A stretch of DNA of 45,300 bases from Verrucomicrobiota bacterium (lineage in GTDB: Bacteria > Verrucomicrobiota > Verrucomicrobiia > Chthoniobacterales > Terrimicrobiaceae): positions 1 to 45,300 of the forward strand of contig JAPLTF010000047.1 of assembly GCA_026398275.1 (NCBI GenBank), in the 5' to 3' direction. A program made the translations under genes and the position numbers. Below are positions 16,885-25,198 of this stretch, piece after piece (the stretch's first letter is position 1; each line of letters opens with the position of its first letter). The notes below the pieces were generated by a model. It was not told where the DNA came from. It saw only the letters and a program-made list of their open reading frames with translations, and did not search any database.

Positions 16885-17915
16885 AGAACCTTTCGCTCTG
16901 CGCCCTTCTCCTCCTGGCCTCCTTTCCATCCACCGCTCCGGCGGAAGCCCCGCCCCCCATCCCGCTGCCGGATGGAGTGTTTTTTGGTGCCTATGCTGAC
17001 TTCGGCGAAACCGAGGACCATGTCACACTCGAGGGGATTGAGGATTTGGAAAAACTTGCTGGAAAACTTCCCGCGATCATCGGCTCATCGAGTTACTGGG
17101 GAGAGCAGAGTTTTCCCGCGAAAAACCTCGCGTTGATCGCCCGGCACGGCGCACTCCCGATGATCTATTGGTCGCCCTGGGACAAACCTTACGATGAAAA
17201 CAAGGGCCCGGACCGGTTTTCGCTCAAAGAGATTCTTGCGGGAAAATGGGACACCTACATCGACATGTGGGCGGATGGCGCAAAGGCCTTCGGGAAGCCG
17301 TTCTTCGTGTCCTTCTGCAACGAAATGAACGGCGACTGGTTTCCCTGGTCCGGAATCTATTACGGAGGACAAAATGGCGGCAACGAGGTCTTCAAAAAGG
17401 CTTGGAAATACGTCGTCGACCGGGTGCGGGCACGCGGCGCAAACAACATTCTGTGGGTGTTTCACGTCAACGCGTTTCCCGGGACCAACGATGTCTGGAA
17501 CATGATGGCATCCTACTATCCCGGCTCCGAATATGTGGACTGGCTCGGCCTCAGCGTCTACGGAAAGCAGTTCCGCAACGAGGGCAATTGGGCGGAGTTC
17601 CGCGACCTGATCAAGTGGCCCTACGAGGAGATCACGGCGCTTGATCCCGCAAAGCCGGTGATGCTCGCGGAATTCGGCGTCGGAGATTTTCCGAAGGCCG
17701 GGAGCAAGGCCAAATGGATCGGCGATGCGCTCGCGATGGTGCCGAAGTATCCCCGGATCAAGGCCGCCATCTACTGGCACGAGCGCTGGCAGAACGAGGA
17801 CGGCACCTACAGCAACCTCCGGATCAACTCATCCCCATCGGCCCTGGAGGCATTCCAGACCGGCATCGCCCGGCCGGATTGGGTGGGGGCGGACCGGAAG
17901 CCGGACGTTCCCTGA
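16881..17915 (+). CDS. Secreted GH26 glycoside hydrolase (beta-mannanase-like)
   Basis: This is a 344-residue enzyme with a signal peptide (MKNLSLCALLLLASFPS, cleavage near APA-E). It is a GH26-type barrel: the acid/base Glu148 lies in SFCNEMNGDWFPW and the nucleophile Glu264 in VMLAEFGVGDF, with WLGLSVYG and IYWHERW strands also typical. GH26 members cleave beta-1,4-mannan, beta-1,3-xylan or mixed glucans. Its ATG overlaps the stop of the polysaccharide synthase (ATGA), so the two are made together. A trimming or release role on the polymer made by the neighbour, like the hydrolases found in cellulose and alginate operons, is inferred. The family's known substrates do not match an N-acetylglucosamine polymer, which leaves the polymer identity open. 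Confidence 0.85.
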   Translation: MKNLSLCALLLLASFPSTAPAEAPPPIPLPDGVFFGAYADFGETEDHVTLEGIEDLEKLAGKLPAIIGSSSYWGEQSFPAKNLALIARHGALPMIYWSPWDKPYDENKGPDRFSLKEILAGKWDTYIDMWADGAKAFGKPFFVSFCNEMNGDWFPWSGIYYGGQNGGNEVFKKAWKYVVDRVRARGANNILWVFHVNAFPGTNDVWNMMASYYPGSEYVDWLGLSVYGKQFRNEGNWAEFRDLIKWPYEEITALDPAKPVMLAEFGVGDFPKAGSKAKWIGDALAMVPKYPRIKAAIYWHERWQNEDGTYSNLRINSSPSALEAFQTGIARPDWVGADRKPDVP

Positions 17916-17974
17916 AACGCACTTCTCATGGCGACCTCCGCAGCGCCTGCCCGCGCTTGCAGAGTCAGTGCCCA

Positions 17975-17993
17975 AACGGGCGAGACGCCCGTT
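17975..17993. repeat. REP-like palindrome (convergent intergenic)
   Basis: AACGGGCG and CGCCCGTT pair perfectly around AGA. It lies between the convergent GH26 and ruvB genes and matches the hairpins at 19121-19184. It may act as a bidirectional terminator or mRNA stabiliser. Confidence 0.65.
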
Positions 17994-18037
17994 CCCCCTG
18001 ATCAACTGCTGAGTCCGATGATTTCCGTGAGGTGGTA

Positions 18038-19063
18038 TTACAGCAGATCCTGCTGGGACGGTTTTTGCGGGGCGGTCAGGCCGAGCTTCCGGTAGGCCTT
18101 CGGCATGGCTACGCGGCCCTGGGGAGTGCGCTTGAGAAATCCCTGCATGATGAGGTAGGGTTCGTGGACCTCCTCGATGGTGCCCGGCTCCTCGCCGATG
18201 GCGACGGCGAGGCTGTTGACGCCGACCGGACCGCCGTCAAAGAGCCCGATGACGGCCTCGAGGATCCGCTTGTCCATTTCGTCAAATCCCTCCTCGTCGA
18301 TCTCCAGCATCGTGAGGGCGGCGGCGGCAACGGACGCGTCAATTTTCCCGTTCGCACGGACCTGGGCAAAGTCGCGGACCCAGCGGAGAAGGTTGTTTGC
18401 GATGCGGGGGGTTCCGCGGGACCGGCGTGCGATCTCCGGCGCGGCGTCCCCCTGGATCTCGGTCCCGATCAGCCCGGCGCTCCGCGAAATGATTCCAGCC
18501 AGCTGCCCGGCAGGATAATAATCCAGCCGGCAGTTCATGCCGAACCGGGATCGCAGCGGCTCGCTGATCATGCCGGCGCGGGTCGTCGCGCCGATCAGCG
18601 TGAACGGGGCAAGGTTGAGCCGCATGCTGCGCGCGCTCGGTCCCTGGTCGATCACGATATCCAGCTTGAAATCCTCCATCGCCGGATACAGATACTCCTC
18701 GATCGCCGGCTGGAGACGGTGGATTTCGTCAATGAAAAGAATCCCACCCCGATCGATATTGGTGAGGAGTCCGGCAAGGTCGCCGGCTTTTTCGATCATG
18801 GGTCCGCTGGTGGTGCGGACCTCCGTCCCCATGGCATTGCCGATGATGTAGGCGAGCGTCGTTTTACCCAGCCCGGGCGGGCCGCTGAGGAGGATGTGCT
18901 GGAGGCTGTCCCCGCGCTGGAGCGCGGCATCCACCATGAGGCGAAGCCGGGCAACCGTCTTCTCCTGGCCGGAGAATTCCTCAAAAAGCGGAGGCCTGAG
19001 CGAGACCTCGAACGCGGCGTCGACCGGTTCCAGATCGGAAGATTTCGGGTCGGGGCGGCTCAT
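18038..19063 (-). CDS. ruvB: Holliday junction branch-migration helicase RuvB
   Basis: RuvB is the AAA+ motor that, with RuvA, drives Holliday junction migration in recombination repair. The 341-residue length is standard. Motifs seen are [18 protein letters not shown] at the N-terminus, Walker [14 protein letters not shown] near 65, Walker [11 protein letters not shown] near 115, sensor 1 LIGATTRAG near 165, and the C-terminal winged helix with GYLxRTPQGR-type text (FLKRTPQGR). It stands alone; ruvA and ruvC are not in the window. The start at 19063 leaves the usual short polar N-terminus. A tandem REP-like repeat separates it from ssb, and another lies past its 3' end. Confidence 0.97.
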   Translation of the reverse strand: MSRPDPKSSDLEPVDAAFEVSLRPPLFEEFSGQEKTVARLRLMVDAALQRGDSLQHILLSGPPGLGKTTLAYIIGNAMGTEVRTTSGPMIEKAGDLAGLLTNIDRGGILFIDEIHRLQPAIEEYLYPAMEDFKLDIVIDQGPSARSMRLNLAPFTLIGATTRAGMISEPLRSRFGMNCRLDYYPAGQLAGIISRSAGLIGTEIQGDAAPEIARRSRGTPRIANNLLRWVRDFAQVRANGKIDASVAAAALTMLEIDEEGFDEMDKRILEAVIGLFDGGPVGVNSLAVAIGEEPGTIEEVHEPYLIMQGFLKRTPQGRVAMPKAYRKLGLTAPQKPSQQDLL

Positions 19064-19113
19064 GGGGTGATTAGGGCGCGTCCTGGAAATAGGCGTGATG
19101 AGAATCGCGGAGA

Positions 19114-19190
19114 CAGGGCGAACGGGCGTCCCGCCCGTTTAGGCGCAACAGAGAGGGTCGCGCCACACACGGGCGAGACGCCCGCGCCCC
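19114..19190. repeat. Tandem REP-like hairpins between ssb and ruvB
   Basis: Two palindromes lie side by side: AACGGGCG-TCC-CGCCCGTT (19121-19139) and CGGGCG-AGA-CGCCCG (19170-19184). They are enclosed by outer complementary ends ACAGGGCG and CGCCCCCTGT. The inner hairpins share sequence with 17975-17993. The paired layout resembles bacterial BIME-type repeats, which are often moved by a RAYT transposase elsewhere in the genome. Confidence 0.65.
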
Positions 19191-19209
19191 CTGTTTTGCC
19201 GCATCCGGC

Positions 19210-19677
19210 CTAAAACGGAATGTCGTCATCCGGCTCCGATGACCTGGGCGGTTGCGGGGCGGGAGCAGGGCGCGATGTCCGCTGCGGGCGGGCTTCATGG
19301 TGTCCGCCGCCCTCCTCTTCACCGCCGCCTCCGCTCCCAGGAGGACGGCCGCCAAGGAGCTGAAGATTTTCCCCAACGACTTTCATGCGGCTGCGCTTCT
19401 GCCCGGAGGTTTTATCCTCCCAGGTGTCCATGCGCAGCCGGCCCTCGATGTAGATCGGCCGGCCTTTTTTCGCGTACTCGCCAGCGATCTCCGCGAGGCG
19501 CCCCCAAAGCTCCACGTCGACAAATGTCGTTTCCTCGCGCTTCTCGCCGTTATCGAGCGTGTAGTTGCGGTTGATCGCAAGGCCGAGGTCTGCAACAGCG
19601 CTCCCTTTCGGGGTGAACTTGACTTCGGGGTCGCGGGTGACGTTTCCGATCAGGATGACTTTGTTGACGTTGGCCAT
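19210..19677 (-). CDS. ssb: Single-stranded DNA-binding protein
   Basis: SSB coats single-stranded DNA and recruits repair and replication partners. The 155 residues comprise an OB-fold (VNKVILIGNVTRDPEVKFTP … GRPIYIEGRLRMDTWEDKTSG, residues 1-105), a Gly/Pro/His-rich linker, and the acidic tip DDDIPF that binds partner proteins. It lies 15 bp after rpsF, the common bacterial pairing, but rpsR and rplI, which often follow, are absent; ruvB comes next. Confidence 0.97.
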   Translation of the reverse strand: MANVNKVILIGNVTRDPEVKFTPKGSAVADLGLAINRNYTLDNGEKREETTFVDVELWGRLAEIAGEYAKKGRPIYIEGRLRMDTWEDKTSGQKRSRMKVVGENLQLLGGRPPGSGGGGEEEGGGHHEARPQRTSRPAPAPQPPRSSEPDDDIPF

Positions 19678-19692
19678 GGTGAGAGAGGAGGG

Positions 19693-20001
19693 TTAAGCCG
19701 TGACGGCCTTTTTCTTTGCGGGGAGCTGCATGTAATTCTGCAGCATCACATCGTCGTCGAGTTTCAACTTCTTCTGGAGCTTGTCAATCGCGCTCGGGTC
19801 CGCCTCGAAAATAAAGTTCACAAAATAGGCGGATTTCGTGTGGTGGGATTCGTAGGCGAGCTCCCGTTTTTCGAGTCGCTGGACCTGTTCGATGACCGCG
19901 CCCTCGGCGGCGATCACCTTTTCCAGGCGCTCGATGGTTTCTTTTGCGGTGTCTTCTTTCCCCCGTGTATCGAGGGCCAGCAGTGCTTCGTAACGTTTCA
20001 T
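19693..20001 (-). CDS. rpsF: 30S ribosomal protein bS6
   Basis: bS6 is a 102-residue protein of the small-subunit platform that pairs with bS18. The text MKRYEALLALDTRGKEDTAK and EKRELAYESHHTKSAYFVNF matches the family, including the KRELAY strand. Its ATG overlaps the stop of pth (ATGA), so translation is coupled. ssb follows 15 bp on. Confidence 0.95.
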   Translation of the reverse strand: MKRYEALLALDTRGKEDTAKETIERLEKVIAAEGAVIEQVQRLEKRELAYESHHTKSAYFVNFIFEADPSAIDKLQKKLKLDDDVMLQNYMQLPAKKKAVTA

Positions 20002-20579
20002 GGTTCTTGTTGTTTTTGGTTGAATTGATTCATGGCGGCCTCGATCCCGCGGGCGTTCGCAAACTCGAAGGCGTCAGCGGCGCGGGTGACAGCATCCTGC
20101 AGGGCGGGCAGCTCAGATTCGTCGAATTTTCCCAGCACGTGATCGTGGAGTGCCCTGCCATCCGGGGCCCCGATGCCGACCCGCAGGCGCGGAACAGCTT
20201 CGCTTCCGAGATGGATCAGGATGGATTCGAGGCCGTTGTGGCCTCCGGCGGTTCCGGATTTGCGCAGGCGCAGGAGACCGAGCGGCAGGGAGGCATCGTC
20301 CAGAACAACCATGATCTCCTCACGCTGGAGCTTGTAATACCGGGCATACCCGGCAACCGCTTCGCCGCTCAAATTCATGAACGTCTGGGGTTTCAGGATC
20401 GCCCGTCCCCCGCAGTCCGCCACCTGGGAATTCCACTTCGTGTTGAAAGAAAACGCGCAGGCTGACCGCCTGGCCAGTTCGTCCGCGACGAGAAAACCGA
20501 CATTGTGGCGGGTTCCCGCGTATTCCCGGCCGGGATTTCCCAAGCCGGCCACCAGACGAAAAACCGCGGATTGTTCCAC
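19998..20579 (-). CDS. pth: Peptidyl-tRNA hydrolase
   Basis: Pth frees tRNA from peptidyl-tRNAs dropped by ribosomes. The 193 residues show VAGLGNPGREYAGTRHNVGF, with the substrate-contacting Asn of GNPG and the catalytic His of TRHNVGF, plus the KPQTFMNLSG and VLDDASLPLG segments; the Asp of the latter activates the His. The start is GTG at 20579, which is the only start keeping the GLGNPG motif at its usual position. It is 12 bp after rplY, a very common gene pair, and overlaps rpsF. Confidence 0.96.
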   Translation of the reverse strand: MEQSAVFRLVAGLGNPGREYAGTRHNVGFLVADELARRSACAFSFNTKWNSQVADCGGRAILKPQTFMNLSGEAVAGYARYYKLQREEIMVVLDDASLPLGLLRLRKSGTAGGHNGLESILIHLGSEAVPRLRVGIGAPDGRALHDHVLGKFDESELPALQDAVTRAADAFEFANARGIEAAMNQFNQKQQEP

Positions 20580-20591
20580 GCGCGAGAGGCC

Positions 20592-21260
20592 CTACTTTTT
20601 CTCCTCGGCGCCAGCTGATGCCTCGGGTTTCTTCTCCTTGATGACTTCCGGAGCCTCGGGAGTCGCGGCAGCGGCGGGTTCCTCCGCCACGGCGGGTTCG
20701 GCCACGATAAAGACAGTCAGGTCGGCATCCTCGTCGGCCTGGACCTCGGCCGGAAGCGGAAGGTCGCGGACATGGATCGAGTCGCCGATCTTCAGCGCGG
20801 AGACATCCACACGGATGAGTTCCGGCAGGTGCTGCGGGAGACATTTGAGCGTGACCGAACGCATGCTCTGCTCGAGCAGGCCTCCGAAGTTTTTCACGCC
20901 GTCCGGCTCGCCGTAGGCCTCGATCACGATGTCCGCCGAAATCTTTTCGGTCATGGAAACAGCGTTGAAGTCGACGTGGAGGACCTCGCCGCGAAGCGGA
21001 TGGTGCTGCACTTCCTGGATGAGCGACAGGCGGTTGGTTTTTTTCCCGTCCTCATCGATCTCGAGCTCGACCAGAATATTTTCGCCAACAGCGTGGGAAA
21101 GCAGTGCCTCGATGTCCCGGCGGGAGATCTCGAGGTTTGCGGGTTTGTCCTTTGATCCGTAGATCACGGCGGGGACCCCGCCGCGAGCGCGGACCTGTTT
21201 GACCGCGTTGCGGCCGCTTTCGGAGCGGGGGCGTGCGGAGAGTTTTACTTGCTTTGCCAT
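20592..21260 (-). CDS. rplY: 50S ribosomal protein bL25 (CTC/TL5 form)
   Basis: bL25 binds 5S rRNA. The 222 residues are the long CTC form: an N-terminal 5S-binding barrel (residues 1-95, with RSESGRNAVKQVRARGGVPA and VIYG), then the TL5 beta domain to about 185 (LVEQSMRSVTLKCLP-like text near 130), then an Ala/Glu/Lys-rich acidic tail. It is placed between prs and pth, the standard prs-rplY-pth order in many bacteria, with 12-bp gaps that imply one transcript. Confidence 0.95.
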   Translation of the reverse strand: MAKQVKLSARPRSESGRNAVKQVRARGGVPAVIYGSKDKPANLEISRRDIEALLSHAVGENILVELEIDEDGKKTNRLSLIQEVQHHPLRGEVLHVDFNAVSMTEKISADIVIEAYGEPDGVKNFGGLLEQSMRSVTLKCLPQHLPELIRVDVSALKIGDSIHVRDLPLPAEVQADEDADLTVFIVAEPAVAEEPAAAATPEAPEVIKEKKPEASAGAEEKK

Positions 21261-21272
21261 AAATGATTCTTG

Positions 21273-22232
21273 CTATGTGGTTTTCAGTTCAAAAAGCGAA
21301 CTCACCGACTCGTCGTCGTGGATGCGCCGGATGCCCTCGCCGAGCAACTCGGCTACCGAGAGCACTTTCACGCGCTGCTCGGATGTGGGGCGGACTGGAA
21401 CGCTGTCCGTCGTGATCAACTCCTTGATTTCGGAGTCCTTTAATCGCTCAACCGCCAAATCTGTCAAGACTGCGTGTGAAACACCAGCATAAATATCGAG
21501 TGCGCCGTGCTTTCTCAGCATTTTGGCGGCACTGGTGAGCGTCCCGGCGGTTTCGGTGAGGTCGTCCACGATGAGAACATTCCGCCCGGCGACGTCGCCA
21601 ATGATATGCGAAGCCTCGGTCTCGACCGCGCTTTTCCGCTTTTTGACGACGATGGCGAGCCCTGCCCCCAAAGCCTGGGCGTAGGCGGATGCCATCTTGA
21701 CCCCTCCGACATCCGGGGAAACGACGACAAGATTTCCGATTGCGAGCTTGTGAAGGTGCTGGACCATCACCGGCCGGGCGTGAAGGTGATCCACCGGAAT
21801 ATCGAAAAAACCCTGAAGCTGCTGGGCATGGAGATCCATGGTGAGAACCCGGTTGACCCCCGCAGCGACGAGCAGGTTGGCGACCAGCTTGGCCGTGATC
21901 GGCACGCGCGGCTGGTCCTTGCGGTCCTGCCTCGCATAGCCAAAAAACGGAAGCACAGACGTGATCCGGGCGGCGCTCGCACGCCGGGCGGCATCCACCA
22001 GAATCAGCAGCTCCATCAGGTTCTGGTTCGTCGGAGGACACGTGGGCTGGATGATAAAGACGTCGCGTCCGCGGATGTTGTCATTGATTTTGACGTAGGT
22101 CTCGCCATCCGGAAACGAGCTGACCGAGGCATCGCCAAGCCCGACATTCAGATAGTTGCAAATATCGCCGGCCAGCGCGGGGTGGGCGTTTCCGGTGAAG
22201 ATTTTCATCTCCAGGTTTTTAGGAAGAATCAT
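21273..22232 (-). CDS. prs: Ribose-phosphate pyrophosphokinase
   Basis: Prs makes phosphoribosyl pyrophosphate from ribose 5-phosphate and ATP for nucleotide, His and Trp synthesis. The 319 residues show GDASVSSFPDGETYVKINDN, the ATP-binding loop PFFGYARQDRKD, the flexible-loop KKRKS and the PRPP-binding VLIVDDLTETAGTL. Starts at 22232 or 22208 (MKIFTGNAH) are both possible; the second is directly preceded by GGAG, too close for normal use, so the first is kept. It heads the prs-rplY-pth-rpsF-ssb run. Confidence 0.96.
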   Translation of the reverse strand: MILPKNLEMKIFTGNAHPALAGDICNYLNVGLGDASVSSFPDGETYVKINDNIRGRDVFIIQPTCPPTNQNLMELLILVDAARRASAARITSVLPFFGYARQDRKDQPRVPITAKLVANLLVAAGVNRVLTMDLHAQQLQGFFDIPVDHLHARPVMVQHLHKLAIGNLVVVSPDVGGVKMASAYAQALGAGLAIVVKKRKSAVETEASHIIGDVAGRNVLIVDDLTETAGTLTSAAKMLRKHGALDIYAGVSHAVLTDLAVERLKDSEIKELITTDSVPVRPTSEQRVKVLSVAELLGEGIRRIHDDESVSSLFELKTT

Positions 22233-22280
22233 AGGATGGGTTGCGGAAAGGATGAGGAAAAACCTGCGCTGTTGGCCCCG

Positions 22281-22988
22281 TTATTCGGAGAGCGGAGCCG
22301 GAGTGGGCGGGGGATTCAACGGAATCGTTGGTTCGACCCTCGTTTGCGCGAGACGGGCGAGATACGCCCGCTCCAGGCGGTCGCACCGCGCCGCAAGGTC
22401 CTTATCCGCTTTCTTCATCTTTTTAAAAAGCAGCCGGTAGTATTCCCGCAGTGCCGCCCGCTCGTCCTCAAACGATTTGGCGGCCTTCGACTGCTCCATG
22501 AGGGACCGCACGGCGGGATCCTTCTCCACCTGGACTCTCACCTCCTGATACCGAACCTTGAGCTTGCGCTCGATCTCCTGCGCGCTCGGACCGGACGGGG
22601 TCGGAGGAAGGCTGGAGGCATCGCTGGGAATCACGGCATTCGGATCCGCAAATGCGGCGTCGGGCAAAGACTCTCCGGATGAGGGCTTTGAAAGTTTTGG
22701 CACTTCCGTCTCAGAAACGATCGGCGTTTCGGACGGGCCGGATTCCGGGGGAAGCGGGATGATGTCTTCGCCGCTTGCCGGCGAGGCTGCGGGCGAAGGC
22801 GACGGCTGCGCATCGGCCTGGGGAGAAGGAGAAGCAGCGGGAGTCGGATCTGTGAGAGGAGGAGGGGTTGCGTCGGTGGCTGGAGTGACAGACACCGTTG
22901 GAGATGGCGAAGCCTCTCCGGAGGGCGCCCCCGTTTGGGCCATCAGCGGGGCGGTCAGCAAGAAAAGCAGAATGAGAAAATAATACAT
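22281..22988 (-). CDS. Pro/Ser-rich exported protein of unknown function
   Basis: No family is recognised. The start at 22988 is chosen because it opens a signal peptide (MYYFLILLFLLTAPLMAQTG). Residues 20-145 are low-complexity Pro/Ser/Ala/Thr text, as in wall- or periplasm-spanning linkers. Residues 150-225 form a charged helical segment, possibly a coiled coil (IERKLKVRYQEVRVQVEKDP … LREYYRLLFKKMKKADKDL), and the end is again Pro-rich. It is 48 bp upstream of prs on the same strand and divergent from pabB. A periplasmic structural or scaffold role is possible; nothing points to an enzyme. Confidence 0.7.
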   Translation of the reverse strand: MYYFLILLFLLTAPLMAQTGAPSGEASPSPTVSVTPATDATPPPLTDPTPAASPSPQADAQPSPSPAASPASGEDIIPLPPESGPSETPIVSETEVPKLSKPSSGESLPDAAFADPNAVIPSDASSLPPTPSGPSAQEIERKLKVRYQEVRVQVEKDPAVRSLMEQSKAAKSFEDERAALREYYRLLFKKMKKADKDLAARCDRLERAYLARLAQTRVEPTIPLNPPPTPAPLSE

Positions 22989-23052
22989 CGGTTGGTTCGT
23001 CGGAAGCGGCGAACTTGAAATCACAGCAATTTTAAACTCTCTTGGCAAGACC

Positions 23053-24237
23053 ATGAATCAAGTCTCTGAGGATAACGAGAGCCCGGTGGCTGCGGCAAGG
23101 GCGATCCGGGACGATTCCGGTTCGGTCTTTTTGGACGCCGGGATGGATTCAAAAGGGACCTCCCTCCTCGGGGAAGAGCCGGATTTCGTGCTCACCGGAA
23201 ACGACTGGGAGAGGCTCGATCGAGAGCTGAGCCTGAGGAGGAGAGAGGGAAACGGATACCCGGATGGAGCAGCCGTGGGATATGTGGCCTTCGACGGAAC
23301 GTTCCACTTCGGGTTTTACGATCGCCTGCATCTCTTCTCCCACGAAAGCGGTCGGTGGACAAACCGTCCGCACCACTTCGCAGACAGCCCGCTGCGCGGG
23401 AGGGCACCGTCGATTCGATTCTCTCCGAAAATTTCCAAAGGGCATTTCCTGGAAATGGTGGAGCGCGCGCGCGAATACATTGCCGCCGGCGACATTTATC
23501 AGGTCTGCCTGTCCCATCCGTTTGAGGCCGCCGCGGAAAAGGCATTGGCATGGCAATATTTTGAGCGGCTCCGCTCTCTCTCCCCTGCTCCGTATTCCGC
23601 ATTTCTGAATTTTGGAGGCGTCCAGATCGCCTCGTCCTCACCGGAATGCTTCCTTCGCCTGAGCGGACGCCGCATCTCGACGTGCCCGATCAAGGGCACG
23701 CGCCCCCGAAAACCCGACATGCAGAGCGACCGCCTCAGCGCCTACGACCTCATCACCTCGTCCAAGGAAATCGCGGAGCTCGTCATGATCACCGACCTCG
23801 AGCGCAACGATCTGGGCCGGGTCTGCGAATACGGAAGCGTGCATGTGGCGGATCTCCTCCGCCTCGCAACCTTCGAGCAGGTTTTTCATCTCGTCTCCAC
23901 CGTGCAGGGCGAACTCCGCGAGGGCGTAAGCCATGTGCAGGCGCTGCGCGAATGCTTCCCCGGCGGCTCCATTTCCGGTGCCCCGAAAAAGCGCGCGCTC
24001 GAAATCATCCAAGAGTTGGAGCCTCACCCGCGCGGGATCTACACCGGAGCCATCGGATATTTCGGCTACAACGGCGAGAGCCAGTTCTCCATCGCCATCC
24101 GCACTGCGGTCTTTGAGCAGTGCGTCGCATCGTTCCACGTGGGAGCAGGAATCGTCGCCGACTCGATCCCGGAAAAGGAATGGCAGGAAACCCACGACAA
24201 GGCAGCGGGGATGCTGCTGGCGGCGGGAGGAATCTGA
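23053..24237 (+). CDS. pabB: Aminodeoxychorismate synthase component I
   Basis: The protein is a 394-residue chorismate-binding enzyme that aminates chorismate to 4-amino-4-deoxychorismate for folate. The second half carries PIKGTRPR, with Lys as found in PabB (anthranilate synthases have PIAGT), then ELVMITDLERNDLGRVCEYG, FPGGSISGAPK, and GAGIVADSIPEKEWQETHDK. The N-terminal 120 residues are short and lack an evident tryptophan-feedback motif. No glutamine amidotransferase (pabA) or pabC is adjacent, so partners must be elsewhere. It is divergent from the Pro-rich protein gene, with 64 bp between them. Confidence 0.88.
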   Translation: MNQVSEDNESPVAAARAIRDDSGSVFLDAGMDSKGTSLLGEEPDFVLTGNDWERLDRELSLRRREGNGYPDGAAVGYVAFDGTFHFGFYDRLHLFSHESGRWTNRPHHFADSPLRGRAPSIRFSPKISKGHFLEMVERAREYIAAGDIYQVCLSHPFEAAAEKALAWQYFERLRSLSPAPYSAFLNFGGVQIASSSPECFLRLSGRRISTCPIKGTRPRKPDMQSDRLSAYDLITSSKEIAELVMITDLERNDLGRVCEYGSVHVADLLRLATFEQVFHLVSTVQGELREGVSHVQALRECFPGGSISGAPKKRALEIIQELEPHPRGIYTGAIGYFGYNGESQFSIAIRTAVFEQCVASFHVGAGIVADSIPEKEWQETHDKAAGMLLAAGGI

Positions 24238-24332
24238 GCGGAGTTTTGCGGGAAGATTCCGCCTGTCGCGCCGGTTCTTCAGCCATGGCTGCAGCGGTCT
24301 GGATCGCCACTTCCCCAATGTCGGCGGCATAA

Positions 24333-24556
24333 GTTCCAATCCATCTTCCCGGAGGCGTCGGTGGTGTCCCTGAGGACAAGAAGGCGGCCATGGTGAAATC
24401 CTACCGCGAGAGCATGGCTGATCTCATCACCGGCATCGACGCACTCATCCAAAATATTCAGGCCGCAAAGTGGGATGAAGCCCGCAAGGACATCTCCGCG
24501 CGCTCAAAAGTGACATGAAGGACGGGCCCCGGGAGTTCCGGAAGGAGGACCAGGCA
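24333..24556 (+). pseudogene. Cytochrome b562-family remnant
   Basis: The text ending EDKKAAMVKSYRESMADLI, then TGIDALIQNIQAAKWDEARK and DISA, is the second half of a cytochrome b562-like four-helix protein. A two-base shift near 24501-24502 moves the rest (LKSDMKDGPREFRKEDQ) to another frame. The usual heme-ligand His of the 'KDGHxxFRK' region is replaced by Pro. The N-terminal half with the first ligand and signal peptide is missing. It lies between pabB and the convergent TPR gene. Confidence 0.6.
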
Positions 24557-24562
24557 CCGCTG

Positions 24563-25198
24563 CTACCGGGAACCCTTGGCCCCGATCCGGGACAACTGGG
24601 CGGAGGCAATCCGGGCAATCGAGGATTCCGGAAATTGGGAAACCAGCGAATCCAGAACCACCTTCGCCTCATCCTTCCGGAAATCCCGCAGAAGGATCTC
24701 CGCCTGCGCATAGCCGGCAAACGGAGCGGCGTAGCTCTTCGGATATTTTTCCACCACCTGTTGATAGGTGGCCATCGCTTCGTCCGGCTTCCCGGTGGCA
24801 TCCTGATTCTGTCCCACGCCGAGGAGCGCCCCGCCCGCGAGCGGATGGGTGGGAAAGGATTTCAGGAAGTTTTGGAATGCGGCTGTGGACTCGTTGAATT
24901 TCCCCGCCTTATGCTGTGCGGCGGCGACAAGAAGAATGGCATCAGCCGCAGGCATGCTGCCGCCGTAGCTCTTGATGACGGTCTCGAACTGCGGGACATC
25001 CCTGGCATCTGCAAGGGACGTGATCGCTCCCTTTGCTGTCAATGTGCTCGAAACATACCAGGCCAGGCTCCCGCCGCCGATTGCCAGAACGGCAAGCACC
25101 CCGAGCAGGATGTTCTTTTTGTGCGTGTGCCAGAAGAGCGCGGCGTCAATCTCGTCGTGCTCGAGCACGGTATCGTCGGTTGGGATGGGAGTATTCAT
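24563..25198 (-). CDS. Membrane-anchored TPR-like protein
   Basis: A 211-residue protein. Residues 1-30 are cytoplasmic and acidic, residues 30-50 are one membrane helix (ILLGVLAVLAIGGGSLAWYV), and the rest is helical with tetratricopeptide-like repeats (AAFQNFLKSFPTHPLAGGAL, AMATYQQVVEKYPKSYAAPF, VVLDSLVSQFPESSIARIAS). The layout matches YfgM-like proteins, which sit in the inner membrane and act near the secretion machinery. Its start overlaps the cysK stop (TAATG), so it is co-translated with cysK, although no functional link is obvious. Confidence 0.75.
   Translation of the reverse strand: MNTPIPTDDTVLEHDEIDAALFWHTHKKNILLGVLAVLAIGGGSLAWYVSSTLTAKGAITSLADARDVPQFETVIKSYGGSMPAADAILLVAAAQHKAGKFNESTAAFQNFLKSFPTHPLAGGALLGVGQNQDATGKPDEAMATYQQVVEKYPKSYAAPFAGYAQAEILLRDFRKDEAKVVLDSLVSQFPESSIARIASAQLSRIGAKGSR

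Noticed and set aside
14704-16929. 741-codon minus-strand open frame
   Set aside because: Antisense of the synthase fusion in GC-rich codons; residues are charge-rich without domain motifs.
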